The notes under the pieces are model-generated. The model was not told the origin of the DNA. It ran no database searches and saw only the letters and a list, made by a program, of their open reading frames with translations. 64,000 bases of DNA from Sordaria brevicollis (taxonomy: Eukaryota; Ascomycota; Sordariomycetes; Sordariales; Sordariaceae). Position 1 is the stretch's first letter, and every line of letters starts with the position of its first letter. Made by a program: the position numbers and the translations under genes. The stretch spans positions 930,001 through 994,000 of the forward strand of contig JAUTDP010000013.1 of NCBI GenBank assembly GCA_033439795.1. The letters are read 5' to 3'. Below are positions 47,275-61,241 of this stretch, one piece after another.

Positions 47275-49010
47275 ATAAAAGAATATTTTCTAACCCTATA
47301 AACGGAGTAGGAATAGGAATCTTTTCCTTTTAAATAACCGGTTTAATAATAGTAATTAAACCGGCTCCGTTCTAAATACCCAAACCCTAAAAATTCGTAA
47401 ATATATTTATCGGGCCCTTAATTATTAATTTCGGTCTAATAAAAGGCCCATTAATCTATTTATAAATATAATTTTTATTTTTACTTTTAAACTCCTTCTT
47501 ACGAATAATAATAATATAAGCGGTAAAGGGGGTATTAAAGAAATCAATATCCTTATCGTCCTTTACCGCCGCCGGTTTTAATATAATATTTCTTTTAAAA
47601 TCCTTCTAATATATAAATAAATATAGCTTTTCGGTATATTCTATAATAGCCTTCGTAATAACTTTTTTAAAAATAAAGTATACCTTCTTTTCGAAAATAT
47701 AATACCCGTACTTTTTATATAAAGTATAAAAGATTAGCGATTTATCTTCGTTAAACGGGTAATTTATTTTTTTAAAATAATCCTTATTATATTTATCTTT
47801 ATTATAATATTTATAAACGTTAATATTATAATAAAACTTCCTTAAATATTTTACGCCCTAATAAGTAAAATATTATTAAATATTAACCGAAGAAATAAAC
47901 GGTTCGTAAATATACGCACTACCTTTTTAAAGGAGGAATCCTTTATAAAGAATTTCGGTTACCTTTATAATTATAACCTCTATTATAAAGAATCCTCTAT
48001 TTTCGTTAATTCTTTTCTTTTACGGACGTATTTTAATAATAAAAACGGTCGGGTTTATTTATTATATTTTATAAATAATATTTTTTATCCTTATATATTC
48101 GGCGATATTTATTTAAAGGAACCTTTTAGTAATTAATGTAATAATATTTAAAAATACGAACGCTTTTTCGCTAAAAACCTTCTTAATCTAAATTTAATAT
48201 TATTAATATTATTTGCGTATAATATTATTGAATATAATTTTATAATTTCTAATTATAAGTAATTTTATAGCGGCTTATATAATATTAAAAATATTAATCC
48301 TTAAATCGCGAAATATTTTTTTAATTTAAATTTTAATTTCTTTATTCGTCCATTTCGAATATTAAATATTAATCGTAATATTTCGAATAAAAAGGGTATA
48401 ATCGTAATTAATAAAGAATATTTTCGGAAGGGGGGTAATAATCGTAATATATTAAAGGATAAACCTAATTTTAGGAAAAACGTCCTTTATAATTCCGGCC
48501 TATATTTTCGGTATTTCTTTAACGTTTTTTTATAATTCCTATAAAATTATTTTTTTTAAATCGTCGAAATCCTTTTTAATAATAATTTAATCATTATTAA
48601 TTTTATTAACCTCGGAGCGCATTATTTTACTTTTTTTCGCGAGGATTTTCGTATATTCGTTAAATAATTTACGAATTTAATTATAATTTTCAAATAAAAT
48701 AACGTCGTAATCCGAAGACTTATTTACTTTAATAATAAATTTCTTTATAATTTCGTCGTCCTTTTACGTTTTTTCCGAAATTTTTATAACGCGCGCTACG
48801 TTAAGGTCGTTATAAATTAAAAGTCTTACGAATAGGTTATAGACGCTATTTTCGAATTTATAATTACCGTTATTAATCGTTATTAGTAGTAACGATATAT
48901 CGTCGTCGCTATATTCGTCGCGGGATATTGTAAGGGACGTAAAAGACCCTCCTAAATCGATTCCCGTTATCGGTTTTCGTTTTAGAGCGCTCCTCAATTA
49001 GAAATCGGCG
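47275..49010 (-). pseudogene. LINE ORF1 (L4)
   Basis: About 580 codons. The N-terminus holds the best uninterrupted stretch, about 77 codons at 48764-48997: RSALKRKPITGIDLGGSFTS, then ISRDEYSDDDISLL. An internal lysine-rich helical part, the degraded zinc knuckle (near 47790-47830) and a basic Pro/Ser/Thr tail follow. No ATG is visible in frame; upstream in-frame sequence reaches almost to the element 5' end. Role inferred from position and zinc-knuckle spacing: RNA-binding ORF1 protein. Confidence 0.6.
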
Positions 49011-50699
49011 TTTCCGGTTCTAAAGCAATTTTCCAACGATTATAATAACGACGATATATCGTTACTATTAATAACGATTAATAATAATAACCGTAAATTC
49101 GAAAATAGTATTTATAACCCGTTCGTAGGATTTTTAATATATAACGACCTTAATATAGCGTATATTACAAAGACTTTAGAAAAAACGTAAGAGGACGACG
49201 AAATTATAAAGAAATTTATTATTAAAGTGAATAAATTTTCGGATTATAATACTATTTTACTCGAGGATTATAATTAAGCTTATAAATTATTTAATAAATA
49301 TACAAAAATCTTCGCGAAGAAAAATAGGGTAATACGCCCCGAAGTTAATAAAATTAATAATAATTAAATTATTATTAAAAAGGATTTTAACGATTTAAAG
49401 AAGACGATTTTATAGGAATTATAAAAGAATATTAAAGAGGCGTTAAAAATATAGGCCGGAATTATAAAGGACGCTCTTCCTAAAATTAGGTTTATTTTTT
49501 AATATATTATAATTATTATTCCCCCTCCGAAAATATTCTATATTAATTACGACCGTATTTTCTTTATTCGAAATATTACAATCGATATTTAATATTCGAA
49601 ATAAACGAACGAAGAAATTAAAATTTAAATTGAAAAGATATTTTATAATTTAAGGATTAATATTTTTAATATTATACAAATTATTACGAAATTATTTATA
49701 ACCGGAAATTATAAAATTATATTTAATAACATTATACGCAAATAATATTAATAATATTAAATTTAAATTAAAAAAGTCTTTAGCGAAAAAGCGTTCGTAT
49801 TTTTAAATATTATTATATTAATTATTAAAGGGTTTTTTTAAACGAATATTACCAAATATATAAAAATAGAGGATATTATTTATAAAATATAATAAACGAA
49901 CCCGACCGTTTTTATTATTAAAATACGCCTATAGAAGAAGAAAATTGGCGAAAATAGGGGATTTTTCATAATAAAGGTTATAATTATAAAAGTAATTAAA
50001 GTTCTTTATAAAGGATTCTTCTTTTAAAAAGGCGGTATATATATTTACGAACTATTTATTTTATCGGTTAATATTTAATAATATTTTATTTATTAGGGCG
50101 TAGAATATTTAAGGAAGTTTTATTATAACGTTAACGTTTATAAATATTATAATAAGGATAAATATAATAGAAATCGCTTTAGAAAAGCGAATTGCCTATT
50201 TAACGAAGATAAATCGTTAATTTTTTATACTCCGTATAGAAAATATAGGTATTATACTTTCGAAAAGAAAGCGTACTTTATTTTTAAAAAAATTATTACG
50301 AAGGTTATTATAAAATACGTTAAGAAATTACATTCTTTTATATATTAAAAAGATTTTAAAAAAAGTATTATATTAAAATTAGCGGCGGTAAAGGATAATA
50401 GGGATATTAATTTCTTTAACGCTTTCTTTATTATTTATATTATTATTATTCGTAAGAAGGAATTTAAAAGCGGAAATAAAGGCCGTATTTATAAATAAAT
50501 TAATAAGCCTTTTATTAAATTTAAATTAATAATTAAAGGCTTAATAAACGCGTTTACGAATTTTTAAGGCTTAGGTATTCGGAGCGGTATTAATTTAATC
50601 GCCGCCGTTAAATTAATTATTTAGAAGGAAAAAATTCCCGTTCTTATTCTATTTATAGGGTTAAAAAATATTTTTTTATAGAATAATTAATAATCCAAT

Positions 50700-51599
50700 T
50701 AAAAATATTTTATTAGAATATAAGGAAATTGTACGAAAAAAGGAAATTATTATTCAAATAGGAGGAGATTTACGATATTATAGCGATTTAAAAATTAAGT
50801 AGGAATTTAAACGAAAATATTTATCGTTTATAGGGTAATAAATATATTAAGGTAGATTATTTAGAAAAAGGGAAGGCGGTTATTTACGTAAATAAGAAAT
50901 AGAATTTTAAAAATTTAGATTTTTATATTAGAAAAAATTAGGCTTTTATAACGTTTAAGAATTTAAAGGAATTATTAACTATTTATTCGATTTATTCCTC
51001 TATTAAAACGTATAGAATATTAAAATACGAATAAAAATTTCCCTTCTTCGAATTCTTCGAAGAAAAACCCTTAATAAAATATTAAATTATAGCCGTCGGG
51101 GATTTTAATTTCTATTATCCTAATTAGGATTTAGAAAATAAAATTAGCCTAAAAATTAAGAAATTCTTTATATAAATATAATAATAGCGTATACGGTTCG
51201 TTACCCTTAAAAAGGAGCCGATTTATATAAGTAACGTAATATAAGAAGAGAAAAATAGAATAATTAATTATATATAAATAATATTAAAAGTCGAAATTAA
51301 ATATTAGGGGGTATAATAATGCGAATAAACTAATTTAAATTATTATTTTTTAAAAATTTAAATTTATATTAAAAGAAAAGTTAAGAAAGTAGAAATAGAG
51401 GAAAATTATAATTAAAATTTAATAAATATAAAAAAAGTACGAAAAGCGGCGTTATAACGGATTTCGGTCCCGGCGAAGATCGATACGAAGGAGGAATTAG
51501 AATTTATATTCGATAAATTCGATAGAGAATTTATAAATATAGCGGAGGAATTTATCCTATATTAAAAGAAAGGTCGAAAGAAAAGAATAAAATAATAAA
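50700..51599 (+). pseudogene. LINE ORF2, endonuclease part (L3)
   Basis: The N-terminal part of ORF2: endonuclease with VGDFNFYYPN near 51095-51125. Cut at 51600 by the LTR of Gypsy-B copy 3. Confidence 0.75.
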
Positions 51600-51852
51600 T
51601 GTCACGAGCGACGTAGTTACGAGAAACAAACTTAACACGTTGAATCTAAGTCTATTGTAGAATTACAAAATGAAGAAGAAAAGAAAAAACGAACAAAGGG
51701 TGCGCCCCGCGCCAAGGTTTTATACCTAGGCGCGGGCAACCTACGAAGGCGGTACGCAATTACGTACGTTAATATAATTAACCTTTTTTAAGTAACCGCC
51801 CGAACGATAACCGGTCCGCTAAATAAGGACCCTATCCACTAGCGCTATAATA
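51600..51852 (-). repeat. Gypsy-B LTR (copy 3) with native TG end
   Basis: 253 bp. Its outer end reads tgtcacgagcgacg, the only copy that keeps the original TG and CAC. The first 140 bp retain many CpA and TpG (aacaaacttaacacgttgaatc), unlike the rest of the element. Confidence 0.9.
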
Positions 51853-52029
51853 TTACCCCCCCCTTCGAAAAAAAATTCGCCCCGAATTTTCGAAATATTA
51901 AAATTATTATTATATATAAAGTAAATCCCTTATTTCTTAACGCCTACTATTTTCCTTAACCTCCTTATACCCCTTCTTAAAGGAACGTTATTATTTAAAT
52001 AATCTTTATTAAATTCCTTTACTTCCGCT

Positions 52030-55000
52030 TTCTATAATTATTTTTCTAAATATAATAACGGGCTTAAATATTTTAAATACGCTTCGTAGTAAATTCGTAA
52101 TAATTTAAATAAATTTTTAAAATTCTTAGCGTTATAAAATTTCGGGTTTAAATCGTATCCCTTCTAATTTATTCGGTATTAAAATTTATTAAAGTATACC
52201 CGAAAAATTAAAATCTCTTCTACTTCTTATTTAATATTATTATTAATATATTCTCCCGTTAATTCTTTTAATTTTTAATTAAATAATAAATTATTAAAGT
52301 ATTTCTTTAATTGGTCTATATAAAAAACGTTTATTCCCCTTTACCCTTCTAAAATTTCTAATTTAAATAAATAATTATACTCTTCTTTAATTTTAAAGTA
52401 TCGGTTAATTAAAGGAAAATCGAATTTATAATTTAACTAGTCGGTAAATTCGCTCTATTTAATAATAAATACTTTATTTTTAGGACCGAAATTTAGGACG
52501 CGCCGATATTTATTTATTTATTTAATTATTCGTTTTTAGGCTTTAATAATATACTTTTTAACCTTTTTTACGAAATTTCGAATCCGTTCTATTATTCCTT
52601 ATATATTTTTATAATTAAACTTCTCTTTAATCGTTAGCCGAACGCCGTTAAAATTTATACGTATTTTTTAATTTAAAATATTAGATATAAGGAACCCTTT
52701 TAATACTTCGTATAATTATATTCTTTTTAAATTATTATATAATATCCTTATTTAAACGGCGTTTATTATTAAAATCGCTTCCGATTAATTATTTTAAAAG
52801 TAATTAATAAAAGGATAAAAACGTTAATCGAAATATTCGTTTATAATTTCCGTTTATTTAGCGGTTTGGTTATAATTCAAAGAAATTAATTTCTACCGGA
52901 TATTAAAAATCTTTATTAATTCGTTTATAAAATTTAAAATAAATTAAGGACCTTTATCCGAAATAATTTCGTTTAGTAAACCGTAAATATAATATAGACG
53001 TTTATAATATATATAAATTACGTCCTTAATAATTACTATAATAAAATAAAGGATAGTTTATAATATTTTATTTAATCGGTTTATTATTACGAATATATTA
53101 TTAAATCCCTATTTATTTTTAAACATCGATTTAAAATCTACGATTAAATTCTATTAAATATACTAAGCCGTCGGAATAAGCTCTAATTTACTAAGTATTT
53201 TATTATAAGGAACTTTCGAAATATAATATATTATATAATTAATAATGAAACGGTCGACGTTATTAGTTATCCTTAATTATTAATATTATATAAAAATTAA
53301 GCGTTTTATTTTATTCCGGCTTAAATAAACGGTAGTAATTTTCACGTACAATTTATAAATAATTTAAGCTTTTAAAGTATTAAACGGTATAATAAATTTA
53401 TCGAAATAAATGAGGATTCTATTAATAATAAATTAATACCCGTTCTCCCCCCTTTTAATTATATTTCGGTAAATTTCCAAATTTAGGTAAATTTTATTTT
53501 CGAATATAAAACGATTTATTAAAAAATATTCTTCTAAACGTTTTTTATAATTACCCTCCGTAATTTTTAGGTTAATCTCTATAAAGGCTCCTAAAGACGA
53601 AATAGACGCGTAGACGGTATTAATACTATTAATTATATCATTAGATTATATTATATAGTTATCCTTTAAATTTTTAAAGAATTAGAAAATATATTAAACC
53701 TCCTATTTAATTTTTTAACTTTTTAAATTTTCTACCTTCTTTAATAAGGTATTAATAATTCTATTTTCCTTTCCTAACCGATATAATATAACGAAATAAT
53801 ATTAGGATAAAAACTCCACTTAACCTACCTATTATAAATTTAGAAATCTCTTAATATTAAATTATTTAAACGCTTTATTATCTATAAAAATTAGGAAAGG
53901 TTTATACAGGCCAATAAATTTTACCCGCTAATATTATAAGGCTTTAACGATAATTATTAATTCTTTATCGTAAATTGAATAATTATATTCTATTTTATAT
54001 ATAATTTCGGAATAGAAAATAACCGGATACTATTCGTCTTCGATTAATTAGAATAAAATTCCCGTTATTATTCTATTTAAAACGTCCATTTCTATTCGTA
54101 TTAGCTATTTATATTTAAAATACATTAGGATAAATATTAATAATAATCGTCCTTTAAATTCCTCGAAAATAATTTAGTAATCCTTATTCTAATTAAAAAC
54201 TTCTCCTTTTCTCGTTATTATTATTAATAATTTAATAATCCGGTTATAATTTTTAACAAAACGCCGATAAAAATTATAGAACCTTAAAAAGGATTATACT
54301 CTTTATATATTTATTAAAATTTATTAATCCTTTACGACCGCAATCTTTTAAGGGTCGACGGATACACTATCGGTCCTAATAATAAAACCTAAAAATTTAA
54401 TTTTTTCGACGTAGAATTTATATTTATCCAAATCCGCTTATAATCCCGCTACTTCTAACTTAATTAATACCTTCTTAATAAAAATTTTATATTCCTCCAA
54501 ATTATTTAAAAAAATAAGGATATTATTAATATACGCGCTATAGAAATTATCGAAATATCCTATTAATATTTTATTAATATACTATTAGAATATTAATAAT
54601 TTATTAATTAATCTAAAAGGTAGGATTTTATATTTATACGTATTATATTTCGTTCGGAATATTATAAATTCTTCGTCGTCGGGGTATATACGGATTCGAT
54701 AAAAGGCTTATTTAATATCGATCTTTGAAAAAATTTTCATTTAATTAATCCTAATAATAATTTTATTAATTAAAGGAAAAGGGTATTTATTTTTCCTTAT
54801 AATAATATTAAATTTCCGATAATTTACGTAGAACTTTAATTTACCGTTAGCTTTGGGTACGAAGAGGATAAGCGTAACTTAAAATATAGAATTATTCTCA
54901 ATAAAACCTTTAATTAATATTTTATTTACGTATTTCTAATAAATTTTTAATTTATCGACCGATATTTTATATAATAGGCTATACTTAAAGTCTTCGGGCT

Positions 55001-55430
55001 TTACTCCGTCCGTTAAATCGATTTTATAATTATTAGCGCGATAATCTAGTAAGGTATCAGATTCCTTCTTATTAAATATATTTAAATATTCGTAGGTATA
55101 TTTAAGGATTTCTTTTTTAATTCGTTTGTATAATTTTACCTTATCTTTAATAAAGGCTTATTTTTTATAATCGTTAATAAATCGGTCGAATTCGTAAAGA
55201 TTAATTACCCTTATATATTCCTATTTAGCGAATATAAAAAAAGCGTCGGCATTAATTATTATAAGGTCGTTATAATATTTATATTATTTTATACTATTTC
55301 TTTTTAATCGGTATTAGCCTTATACGTTTTCGTTTTAAAAGGGATCGTTTTTTCGTTCGGCTTTTAATATTTCGATATATTTTCGTCTTATAAATATTAT
55401 ATCTTCTTCCTTTTACTTTAAAGCGTATTA
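52030..55430 (-). pseudogene. pol: Gypsy-B pol, C-terminal part (copy 3)
   Basis: The minus strand corresponds to Gypsy-B main 23230-26640: chromodomain near 52060-52240, integrase to about 53700, RNase H, and reverse transcriptase with the YIDD box, read YINNILIF, near 54520-54545. Interrupted by L6 upstream of the reverse transcriptase core. Confidence 0.8.
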
Positions 55431-55475
55431 GAAAAAGATTACCTTAGAACCGGAAACGCCGATTTCTAATCGAGG

Positions 55476-57205
55476 AGCGCTCTAAAACGAAAACCGACAA
55501 TAGGAATCGATTTAGGAGGGTCTTTTACGTCCTTTACAATATCCCGCGACGATTATAGCGACGACGATATATCGTTATTACCAATAGCGATTAATAGCGG
55601 TAATTGTAAATTCGAAAATAGCGTTTATAATCCGTTCGTAAGATTTTTAATTAATAACGACCTTAATATAGTGCGCGCCGCGAAGATTTCGGAAAAAACG
55701 TAAGAAGACGACGAAATTATAAAGAAATTTATTATTAAAATAAATAAATCTTCGGATTACGACGCCGTTTTATTCGAAAATTATAATTAGGTTCGTAAAT
55801 TATTTAACGAATATACGAAAATCTTCGCGAAGAAAAGTAAAATAACGCGCTTTAAAATTAATAAGGTTAATAATAATTAAATTATTATTAAAAAGGATTT
55901 TAACGATTTAAAGAAAATAATTTTATAAGAATTATAAAAGAACGTTAAAAAAGTATTAAAAATATAAACCGGAATTATAAAGGACGTTTTTCCTAAGATT
56001 GGGTTTATCCTTTAATATATTATAATTATTACCCCCTCTTTAAAAATATTTTTTATTAATTACGATTATACCTTTTTTATTCGAAGTATTATAATTAATA
56101 TTTAATATTCGAAATAAACAAACGAAGAAATTAAAATTTAAATCGAAAAGATATTTTACGATTTAAAGACCGGTACTTTTAATATTATATAAATTATTAC
56201 GAAATTATTTATAATTGGAAATTATAAAATTATATTCGATAACGCTATACGCGAATAATATTAATAATATTAAATTTAGGTTAAGAAGGTCTTTAGCGAA
56301 AAAGCGTTCGTATTTTTAAATATTATTATATTAATTATTAAAGGGTTCCTTTAGGCGAATATTACCGAATATATAAGGATAGAGGATATTATTTATAAAA
56401 TATAATAGGCGAACCCGATTACTTTTATTATTAAAATATATTTATAAAAAAAGAAAATTAACGAAAATAAGGGACTCCTTATAATAAAAATTATAATTAT
56501 AAAAGTAACCGAAATTTTTTATAAAAAATTCTTCCTCTAAGAAAGCGGCGTATATATTTACGAACCGTTTACCTCCTCGGTTAATATTTAATAATATTTT
56601 ATTTATTAAGGCGTAAAATATTTAAAGAAATTCTATTATAATATTAATATTTATAAATATTATAATAAAAATAAATATAATAAAGACCGCTTTAAAAAAG
56701 CGAATTACTTATTTAATGAAGATAAATTACTAATTTTCTACGCTCCGTATAAAAAATATAAGTATTACGCTTTTAAAAAGAAAATATACCCTATTTTTAA
56801 AAAAATTATTACGAAGGCTATTATAAAATATATTAAAAGGTTACGTTTATTTATATACCGGAAGGATTTTAAAAGAAATATTATATTAGAATTAATAGTA
56901 ATAGAGGACGACGGGGATATCGATCTCTTTAATACCCCTTCTATTATTTATATTATTATTACCCGTAAAAGGGAATTTAAAAGCGGAAATAAAAGCCGTA
57001 TTTATAAACGGATTAGTAGGCCTTTTATTAAATTAAAATTAACGGTTAAAGGCCTAATAAACGTATTTACGAATTTTTAGAATTTGGGTATTCGGAACGG
57101 CGCCGGTTTAATCGCCGCTATTAAACCGGTTATTTAAAAGGAAAAAATTCCCGTTCCTATTCCGCCCGTAGGGTTAGAAGATATTCTTTTATAGAGTAAT
57201 TAATA
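55476..57205 (+). pseudogene. LINE ORF1 (L6)
   Basis: Reads RSAL-NENRQ-like at the very start, then GIDLGGSFTSFTISRDDYSDDD, and continues in one frame to about 57205. The middle has KKFIIKINKSSDYDAVLFENYN and KKDFNDLKKIIL. The zinc knuckle with Tyr for Cys/His lies near 56650-56700. Ends basic and Pro-rich (PVPIPPVGLEDIL). Highest continuity of the ORF1 copies. Confidence 0.6.
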
Positions 57206-60200
57206 ATCCGATTGAAAATATTCTATTAGAATATAGGGAAATTATACGAAAGAGGGAAGTTGTTATTTAAATAGGAGGAAATTTATAATATTATAGCGAT
57301 TTAAAAATTAAATAGGAATTTAAATAAAAATATTTATTATTTATAGGGCGGTAAATATATTAGGGTAAATTATTTAGAAAAAGGGAAAGTAGTTATTTAC
57401 GTAAATAAAAAATAGAATTTTAAGGATTTAAATTTTTATATTAAAAGAAATTAGGTTTTTATAACGTTTAAAAATTTAAAGGAATTATTAACCGTTTATT
57501 CGATTTATTCCCCTATTAAAATATATAAAATACTAGAATATAAATAGAGGTTTCCCCTCCTTAAACTCTTTAAAGAGAGACCCCTAGTAAAATATTAAAT
57601 TATAACCGTCGGGGATTTTAACCTTTATTATTTTAATTAGGATTTAAAGAATAGGATTAATTTAAAAGCCGAAAGACTTTTTATATAAGTACGATAGTAA
57701 TATATATAGTTTATTACTTTTAGAAGGGAACCGATTTATATAAATAATATAATATAAAAAGAGAGAAATAGGATAATCAATTATATATAAATAATATTAG
57801 GAATCGAAATTAAATATTAGGGGGCGTAACGGTACGAATAAACCGGTTTAAATTATTATCCTTAGGAAGTTTAGGTTTATATTAAAAGAAAAATTAAGAA
57901 AGCGGAAGTAGAAAAAGGTTATAATTAAAATTTAATAAATATAAAAAAGGTATAAGAGGCGGCGTTATAATAGATTTCGGTTTCGGTGAAAATTAATACG
58001 AAGGAAGAATTAGAATTTATATTTAATAAATTCGATAGAGAATTTATAAATATAATAGAGGAATTCGTCCTATATTAAAAAAAAGGTCGAAGGAAAAGAG
58101 CGAAGTAATAAATATTAGAATATAAAATGGCGATAAAAAATACAAAGCGGAAATAATAGAAATAATATAAGGAAAGGATATTTTCGAATTGGGTAAAATT
58201 CGTAGAAATATCGATAAAAAAAAGAAGGATTAATATAAAAATTTAATAAACGATATAGCGAAAAGGCGTTAAAAAAGCGTCGAAGAATTTAAATAAATTT
58301 TAAACCCTCGAAAAATAAATTTATATTTAAAATTATTTATTAATAAACCCATTTAAATTCCTAATTCTTAAATAATATAAAAGAATAAAAGAAATTAAAA
58401 ATTATAATAATAAAGCGAATATTTTCGCCGAACGTTTCTTCCTAAAAATAAATATTTTTACGGATTATTTACCTAATTAAACCCTTTTATTAAATATTAA
58501 CGATTTATTATTTATTAACGAATTAATTACCGAAGAGGATATTTAGGAAATTTTATTTCGGATAACTTTGAATAAAATATTAAATATCGATTAATATTCG
58601 AATAGATTTTTAAAAATTTGTAAAGAATTATTCCGAAAAGTTATAACCGCTTTCGTAATTACGAATTTTCGTTTTAAATATTTTTTATAGCGGTTTAAGA
58701 ACGCGAAAGTAATCGTTTTTAAAAAATTAAGAAAAACCGTTATATAATAAAAATTAACCGGCGTATAGAAGTTAATTTTATTATTAAATAACGTCGGGAA
58801 AATCTTCGAAACGTTCGTCGTTAAAAAATTTATTTAAACTATAGAAGAATTTAACTTCTTATTAAAAGGCTAAATAAATAATTAAGTAAACCGTTCGATT
58901 AAATTTACTATCTATATTATTATAAATATTATATATATAATTTAAAAATTTAAAGCCGTTATATTATTAATACTCTTTAATTTTAAAAGTATATTCGATA
59001 GAATTAATTATAAGTAATTATTATATACTTTATAAGAAATACGATTTTTATAATAAATTTTCGAATAAATAACGAATTTCGTTAACGGATAAAGAAGTTC
59101 TTTTTTCTTTAACGACGAAATATCCGCTCCCTATATTATAGAAATTAGAATACCTTAAGGCTCCCCCTTCTTTTTAATTTTTTTTATCCTTTTTATTATT
59201 TTATTATATTATAAATTAATTATAATTAAAAATATAATTACGGTTAATTTCGTTAACGATATTAATATCGTCGCTATAATAAAAATTACCGAAGAGAATT
59301 ATAAAATACTTTAAACGGTATAAGAAATTTACTTCGAATAAGTAAAGGAGAGAAATATAAAATTCGAAGCGAATAAAACGGAATTAATATATTTTATATA
59401 AACGAAGGTATTAAAAACGGAAATTCTTTAATTTAGGGATATTATATTTCGACCGACGGAATTAATAAAATTTTTAAGCGTTTAATTAAATTATAAATTT
59501 AATTATTGAACCTATACGGAGGTTATTAAAAAAAAAATAAAAATTTAAACGAATATATTAATCCGGTTAATTATAAAGATTTAGGGTTATTTTTTTATTT
59601 ATACAAAGGAGATTTATATTAAATATATTCGAAATGCAATTATATATAGAATTTTAGCCTTTTATTAATTAATAAAAATATATAGTAAACCCCGAAGGAT
59701 AATAATCGGATTAGCTAAATATTAGATTAAATATTTAAAAATCGTCGCTAGGGCGTATAAAGTTACGTTAATATAGAATTTTAAAACGGAAACTTTTTGC
59801 CCGCTATTCGACTTTTATTTTAATAAATAGGTAAAGGTTTTCGAAGAGAAATTCGCCCGTACGGATTAAATTAAATTCGTCCGAAAAATAATAACCTAAA
59901 TAAATAAATAAGATTCTTATTCCCTAGTTAAATCTATAGCGCTAATATAGCATGGGGTCTATCTCCGATTCTCCGTAAAATAAAACCGTAAATATTAAAC
60001 GCCCTAAATAAAAACCCCGGCTATAATTCCCGGCGCGGACCTATCCGCGCCGCTTCTTCGGCGTTCTATAATCGTAATATATACCTACTACTAACGCGAT
60101 TAATATCCGTCTCATCCCTTCTATTCACCGTTACGTAAAAATATTAAACCGCTCCGCCTTCTTAATCCGCCGTCCTATCCCTTTATTTACTACCGCCTTC

Positions 60201-60349
60201 CGCCTTCTATTCCCCCGCCCATTTACCTTTTTAATTACTATTAAATTTCCTAACCGTTAAACCTTCCTTTACTCCTTCCATCCTCTTCCTCCCCCTACAA
60301 CGGCCACATCTCTACCACGGTTTATACTAGCGTAAGGACTTCCCTCCCC

Positions 60350-60365
60350 TAAATATAAAAACCCC
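60350..60365 (+). promoter_or_regulatory. TATA-like box of the antisense gene
   Basis: aaatataaaaacc sits about 70 bp before the intact ATG at 60426. The same box is kept in every copy I checked (near 11060, 12310, 28310, 42515). Pyrimidine-rich DNA lies on both sides, as is common in fungal promoters. Inference from position and conservation only. Confidence 0.45.
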
Positions 60366-60425
60366 CTATCCCCCGGGCCTTTCTAGGCTTTTCCTTCCTT
60401 TAATAACAATAGCGATCGACTCGAA

Positions 60426-60503
60426 ATGGCCACTCCCCGTCAGAAACGCGCTAAAGCGCTCCGCAAGATAATAGAAACCTCCGACGAGGATGAGGGCGAG
60501 AGT
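60426..60503 (+). pseudogene. Antisense gene, intact start and N-terminus
   Basis: ATG at 60426 in the context gactcgaaATGG. It reads MATPRQKRAKALRKI, then IETSDEDEGE, up to the insertion end: a basic helix followed by an acidic stretch, with C/G-ending codons and no stop. This is the only copy where the start codon survives, and it lies in the least mutated DNA of the family. It is cut off by the LINE 5' truncation, so no product could be made from it. Confidence 0.55.
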
Positions 60504-61241
60504 AATAATAACCTAAATAATTAATTATATTTAAATAAGACGAATAAAAAATCGATTATTTATTAATAAACCGGAAAACGGTATTACTAAAATTAAATAA
60601 ACGGAAGAATAAATATTAATAAAAAATTTTATAGTAATTATAGTAGGACTATTCCCGGTAATAGGCGTATTTACTTAACCGTTATAACCGCTAAAACTTT
60701 TAACCCTCGATCGAAAAGTATAATTAAAGGACGTTATAAAAAGAGAATGAATATTACGTTATAATTATTAATTAATAATAATAATAATTAAATTAAATCG
60801 GCGGTATAAATTTATAATTATTAATTTCGATCCGAAGTTTAGTAATATTATAATAAAACGGTATATAATTAATTAAAAAAAAAGAAACGGAAAAGAACCT
60901 AACCTTCGGAGGATAATAAAGATTATTATTTATTAATAAAAGTAAAAAATTCCCTCCTTATTTAAACGAGAATAGAAGTAATTGGTTTTAGGGCCTTCCT
61001 TTTTTAAAGGAGAGTCTTTAATATCGATATTCTTATTTATTCGTATAGATTAGGACGGGAAATGTTCTATTATATTACGTTCGAATATTTCTAAATAGTA
61101 AATATATAATTCGTAATAACTAATTAATTATAAACGTAAGAATAATTTTAAATTTATTTGGACGATAGAATTAAGGCCGAAAGAATTTTATTATAAATAT
61201 TTCGGTTAAAACGATTAAATAAATACCGTTTAATAATTAAA

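Larger units (their letters stand above)
42069..49033 (-). mobile_element. LINE copy L4, full length and uninterrupted (6965 bp)
   Basis: The only complete, unbroken LINE here. 3' end at 42069, 5' end at 49033 (complement reads aaaattgctttagaacc). 15-bp target duplication in L3. From its 5' end: ORF1, ORF2, then the 3' region with the antisense gene. It sets the family's length and layout. Confidence 0.95.
42007..50690 (+). pseudogene. LINE ORF1 (L3), split by L4
   Basis: Coding pieces 42007-42068 and 49034 to about 50690. ATG at 42007 in frame with GIDLKGSFISL is the only ATG seen at this site; other copies have ATA or ACG, so it may be chance. The second piece carries the middle helical region, the degraded zinc knuckle near 50140-50190 and the basic Pro-rich end. 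ORF2 begins after it in the -1 frame. Confidence 0.55.
41942..51599 (+). mobile_element. LINE copy L3, split by L4 and cut by Gypsy-B copy 3
   Basis: The 5' end is at about 41942 (aaactgctttggaac). 126 bases later L4 interrupts it, with target duplication caacgattataataa at 42054-42068 and 49034-49048. It continues 49034-51599 through ORF1 into the endonuclease, where Gypsy-B copy 3 begins. The rest is outside the window. Confidence 0.85.
59904..60503 (-). mobile_element. 5'-truncated LINE copy (600 bp), the innermost and best preserved
   Basis: Target duplication aataataacctaaataa at 59887-59903 and 60504-60520. Contains the LINE 3' end, the antisense promoter region and the first 75 nt of its exon 1. 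The right 210 bp keep CpA/TpG; the left part is mutated. The most recent insertion in this nest, judged by depth and preservation. Confidence 0.92.

Noticed and set aside
48764..48997. 77-codon minus-strand open frame as an independent small gene
   Set aside because: The same sequence begins ORF1 in L2, L3 and L6, and continues in frame past a RIP stop. Its apparent start is a TTG not present in the other copies.
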